Positions 62,501 through 64,000 of a stretch of DNA of 64,000 nt are shown here, one piece after another. The stretch covers positions 1,426,001 through 1,490,000 of the forward strand of contig OY762913.1 in assembly GCA_963666535.1 (NCBI GenBank). Direction: 5' to 3'. The notes below the pieces were generated by a model. That model was not told the DNA's origin. It searched no databases and saw only the letters and a program-made list of their open reading frames with translations. This DNA is from G963666535 sp963666535. GTDB taxonomy: Bacteria; Bacillota; Clostridia; Oscillospirales; Oscillospiraceae. Each line of letters starts with the position of its first letter. Positions within the stretch are counted from its first letter, which is position 1. Made by a program: the position numbers and the translations under genes.

Positions 62501-63006
62501 AGGCCGGGTCACAAACCGTGGCGGACCTGGGCGTTGACGAAGGATATGATGCCGTCAGGGGGGTCAAGGCCATGGTGATTTTCGGGGAAGATCCCAAGGC
62601 AGATCTCTCCGACGTGGGATTCCTGGTGGTGGTGGATACCCATCTGACCAAAACAGCAGCAAAGGCGGATTTAGTCATCCCCATGCCCACCTATGCTGAA
62701 ATTGATGGACACTTTGTAAATTCCGAACGCAGAATCCAGTCAGTTAGCAAGGCTGTGGTCGGACCAGCCCAATATCGGGTTTCGGAAATATGCGCTGAAA
62801 TTGCAGCCATTGTGGAGTGCGAAGCACCCTCCGGCACGATCCAATCCATGTATCCACATGTTGGGGTGGGAGAGTGCGTACCATTGCCAGCGAGTACGGT
62901 CTGTCTGGCTGTCGTACCCGAATGCGCGCTGTTTGAAGAGACCATCCCGACCAACAGCAGAATGATGGCCATCCAGGCAGCAATTCCGACACCTGCCACA
63001 AAGTAA
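59551..63006 (+). CDS. NuoG/GltD/MopB fusion, StnA-like iron-sulfur flavoprotein
   Basis: A 1,151-residue fusion. Domains: plant-type [2Fe-2S] 1-80 (CHDERVKAYASCGIC); His/Cys cluster region; GltD/NfnB-like FAD-NAD(P)H oxidoreductase about 100-580 (CRPPCVLACPAHTDCQGY; AIIGGGPSGLSAAYFLRQMG; AVVGGGNTAMDACRTLIRLG); two [4Fe-4S] near 616 and 659 (CILCGLCTRVCEE; CISCGQCVSVCPTGAL). A shortened molybdopterin-oxidoreductase-like domain from 694 (CGFCSIGCQTC) ends the protein; it lacks the catalytic region, as in NuoG. Start at 59551 after GGCGGAG. With the two upstream subunits it resembles Stn-type NADH-dependent ferredoxin:NADP+ transhydrogenase. It would rebalance the NADH made by Hbd. Confidence 0.8.
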   Translation: MNKLRLNIDGKEVTGYKGQTILQVAEENGIHIPTLCHDERVKAYASCGICLVEAEGVPKLLRSCSTEIEDGMVIKTNTRRVLESRKTNLELLLSGHSGDCRPPCVLACPAHTDCQGYVGLIANGENDAAIRLIKEQIPLPASIGRVCPHPCESACRRKLVDDPISILNLKRYAADLDLGKADPYLPECAPAVGKSVAIIGGGPSGLSAAYFLRQMGYHVTIYDAMPKLGGMLRYGIPEYRLPKVVLDQEIALIAKMGVELVCNTKIGRDLTMDRIRKKHDAVIISIGAWTSSTLPCTGNDLDGVFGGIDFLRRVVQNEPIQIGETVAVVGGGNTAMDACRTLIRLGAKKVYNIYRRTRAEMPAEDLEITEAEEEGVEFKFLASPLELISDEDGKVCKMRLQKMKLGDPDASGRCRPEPMEGAEEILAVDNVIVAVGQGIDPSGMSNIELTTGRTIVADENTFATCTPGVFAIGDCCNRGASIAIEAIAKAKMAAASVDRYLSGKEVKYRPPYFVTRKDLTEEDFADQKKEHRYRLFACKAEDRKDNFMELTRGFSAETAKKEAARCLECGCQDYFECKLISMSHQFDVDPERFLDDTPRIEYKNEHPFIVRDPNKCILCGLCTRVCEEVVGVGALGLVGRGFGTTVMPAMEAPLTATGCISCGQCVSVCPTGALGERAINHKNVPLDTNKIETTCGFCSIGCQTCLESTGNMLVRAIPAKTEGINSALMCGMGRFGVTTFAEHGRLTRPLVRKNGKLIEITWYDAFVQIGKKLKSLKVKGEKTAVSVGHCFTVEDGGAIVALAGTLGADAFSFNHIRNGVKQVLGYDASPNTFEEIPSCEVLLSVGSTPVTNPVINYKFRQAAERGAKIFHLDTDGKKAHVDCDKIAVNNSTAFLKEVSKALIDLGCQPKSAEGLDELKGALAAITPSDEAKRVAQVLQKAKHAMIVFSMSEVSPAGAAEIANIAVLSGHINSPRNGIVMLRPQAGSQTVADLGVDEGYDAVRGVKAMVIFGEDPKADLSDVGFLVVVDTHLTKTAAKADLVIPMPTYAEIDGHFVNSERRIQSVSKAVVGPAQYRVSEICAEIAAIVECEAPSGTIQSMYPHVGVGECVPLPASTVCLAVVPECALFEETIPTNSRMMAIQAAIPTPATK

Positions 63007-63082
63007 AGCAACGCGAGTACGCACAAACAGCTTGGAAGGATTGATCTGATTAGGTTTTTGTTTTGTTCAGAGATATGATATA

Positions 63083-63117
63083 AAAAGTGCGCTCCTGGGC
63101 AAAGGGAGCGCACTTTT
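63083..63117 (+). terminator. terminator of the NADH-complex operon
   Basis: 13-bp stem AAAAGTGCGCTCC / GGAGCGCACTTTT. Confidence 0.85.
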
Positions 63118-63284
63118 CAATTTATCTACGAGGCCAGCAAGATTTTAATCCAGATGAGGATTTGAACACAATTTACCCCCCCATCTTTCGTCAAAATTGT
63201 TATCGTAATGGTTATGAAACAAATGCGATGTCAGGATCGCATTTGCAGAAATCCGCATGGCGATATAGCGGCAGCTTCAAAATC

Positions 63285-63300
63285 GTTGCAGTATTGCAAT
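63285..63300. promoter_or_regulatory. activator-binding palindrome (UAS) 3
   Basis: GTTGCAGTATTGCAAT: same half sites and 4-base spacer as the sites at 48.6-48.8 kb, about 390 bases upstream of the promoter at 63688. Confidence 0.6.
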
Positions 63301-63386
63301 GGCCAATTTGGCGAAAAGCAGGAAGAATTGAGAACTTTAATTATAACAATTGCACATACGCCGGCGTTTCATGGGATGTTCTGTTC

Positions 63387-63425
63387 GTTGCGTAGGTGCA
63401 ACATATAGAAATGCAGTTATGCAAC
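63387..63425. promoter_or_regulatory. activator-binding palindromes (UAS) 4 and 5
   Basis: GTTGCGTAGGTGCAAC (63387-63402) and AATGCAGTTATGCAAC (63410-63425), both 6-4-6. The following AACAATTCAAAGAAGAAC resembles AACAAGGCAAAGAAGAAC at 48783-48800, so the two upstream regions look like paralogous copies. Confidence 0.6.
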
Positions 63426-63687
63426 AATTCAAAGAAGAACAAGGCGGCTTACTTTAAGCGGAGAGGAGAAACTGCCGATGCCGATCAGGGAGCAGAGGGT
63501 TTAAAAGATGTGAGATAAGGCAAGTCCCCCCAGTGTGCAGCGCTTGGATGCGGCCTGTTCCCAAAAGCATACCATAATTCAGCAGGCGGTATGCTGCGAA
63601 AGAGGCGAATGGGTGGGGAAAGATAGTATTTTTTATTTCGGTGTATGAAGCAGGTGGAGGCAAAAATTCAGCTTAAAAGAGTTAACC

Positions 63688-63703
63688 TGGCATGTTACTT
63701 GCA
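63688..63703 (+). promoter_or_regulatory. sigma-54 (-24/-12) promoter before the phosphotriesterase-like gene
   Basis: TGGCATGTTACTTGCA with ten bases between GG and GC. The flanks AACC and GTAT match those of the promoter at 49059. Confidence 0.8.
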
Positions 63704-63737
63704 GTATAACTGATTAAATGTTTTGTGGCAAGGTCAA

Positions 63738-63872
63738 GAAGACGATGCTGTCGCCAAGAAGGCCGATCTTATGGCGGAGCGTGTCAAATTGATACCGACC
63801 AGCCGGATATGCTACACGTTGGAGGGACGCATGGCACTGAGCGATGGGATCGGTTGCTGCTTTATGTGACCG
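63738..63872 (+). pseudogene. relic of a 3-hydroxyacyl-CoA dehydrogenase gene
   Basis: Two short stretches align with the dehydrogenase gene at 50727. CTGTCGCCAAGAAGGCCGAT here parallels CTGTCGCGGAGAAGGCGGAT (about 50968). ACCAGCCGGATATGCTAC, then CGCATGGCACTGAGCGATG, parallels 51398-51449. Nearly 380 bases between the two blocks are missing and the frame has stops. It lies between promoter 63688 and the next gene. Confidence 0.55.
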
Positions 63873-63903
63873 AATGGGAGTTAAATGTATAAGGAGGCTG
63901 CTT

Positions 63904-64000
63904 ATGGCACGCATGATCAATACGGTGCTTGGTCCCATTTCCACAGATGATCTTGGCGTTACCCTTTCTCATGAGCACTTGATCTACGGTTTTCCGGGTT
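63904..64000 (+). CDS. phosphotriesterase-family hydrolase (5' part)
   Basis: Only the first 32 codons lie in the window: MARMINTVLGPISTDDLGVT then LSHEHLIYGFPG. The early HEH metal-binding motif after a short beta hairpin identifies the phosphotriesterase/lactonase (amidohydrolase) family. AAGGAGG precedes the ATG. Members often open lactones, so it may feed a hydroxy acid into the pathway. Placed under the same type of sigma-54 promoter as the CoA operon. Confidence 0.75.
   Translation, partial: MARMINTVLGPISTDDLGVTLSHEHLIYGFPG

Overview
The window looks like chromosome from a strictly anaerobic, low-to-mid-GC Firmicute of the Clostridia (Oscillospirales-like). This is inferred from the families present: clostridial conjugative-element genes, an S-layer (SLH) protein, a LysM protein, a FecBCD/MoeA/nitrogenase-like locus, TRAP uptake, sigma-54 control and a bifurcating-transhydrogenase-like NADH complex. 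No rRNA, tRNA or CRISPR array was seen.

Layout. 0.2-2.3 kb: two glycosyltransferases, one carrying a run of nine C. 2.7-7.6 kb: a decaying mobile region. A degenerate IS3-family element has cut an SF0329-type gene, and several clostridial integrative-element genes are frameshifted or stopped next to intact DUF4366 and DUF4315 genes. 7.8-11.5 kb: a three-subunit molybdenum hydroxylase (xanthine dehydrogenase type) whose large-subunit gene has no recognisable start codon. 11.5-15 kb: small membrane proteins, a ferritin-like protein and XdhC, the maturation factor for such hydroxylases, behind a structured leader with a terminator. 15.2-25.5 kb: envelope proteins (nine LysM repeats; a YibE/F membrane protein; a 2,062-residue S-layer protein with a duplicated phosphoesterase module).

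25.7-38.3 kb is the most unusual part. Two FecB/FecC-D/FecE ABC transporters, two MoeA-like proteins and a pair of nitrogenase component-1-like proteins all lie on the minus strand. Four copies of one structured RNA, each followed by an intrinsic terminator, sit in the leaders; two of them are in tandem before one transporter. The four copies share a closing helix with compensatory changes, a GAAA tetraloop and a tetraloop-receptor-like segment. They fit the molybdenum-cofactor (Moco) riboswitch class best, so the locus reads as a Mo/W uptake and cofactor regulon of unknown end product.

38.4-64 kb is a catabolic regulon. It has an Old-Yellow-Enzyme-type reductase, an Mrp-type ATPase, a thiolase, a PAS/AAA+ sigma-54 activator and a TRAP transporter. 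A seven-gene operon follows: CoA transferase, two 3-hydroxyacyl-CoA dehydrogenases, two SDRs, a 4-hydroxybutyryl-CoA dehydratase-like enzyme and a crotonase. Last comes a three-gene NuoE/NuoF/(NuoG-GltD) complex resembling Stn transhydrogenase. Three -24/-12 promoters with exact spacing and palindromes of the form GTTGCA-N4-TGCAAC tie the TRAP genes, the CoA operon and a phosphotriesterase-family gene at the right edge into one regulon. Together they can take a short hydroxy-acid (4-hydroxybutyrate is the simplest candidate) through crotonyl-CoA and acetoacetyl-CoA to acetyl-CoA.
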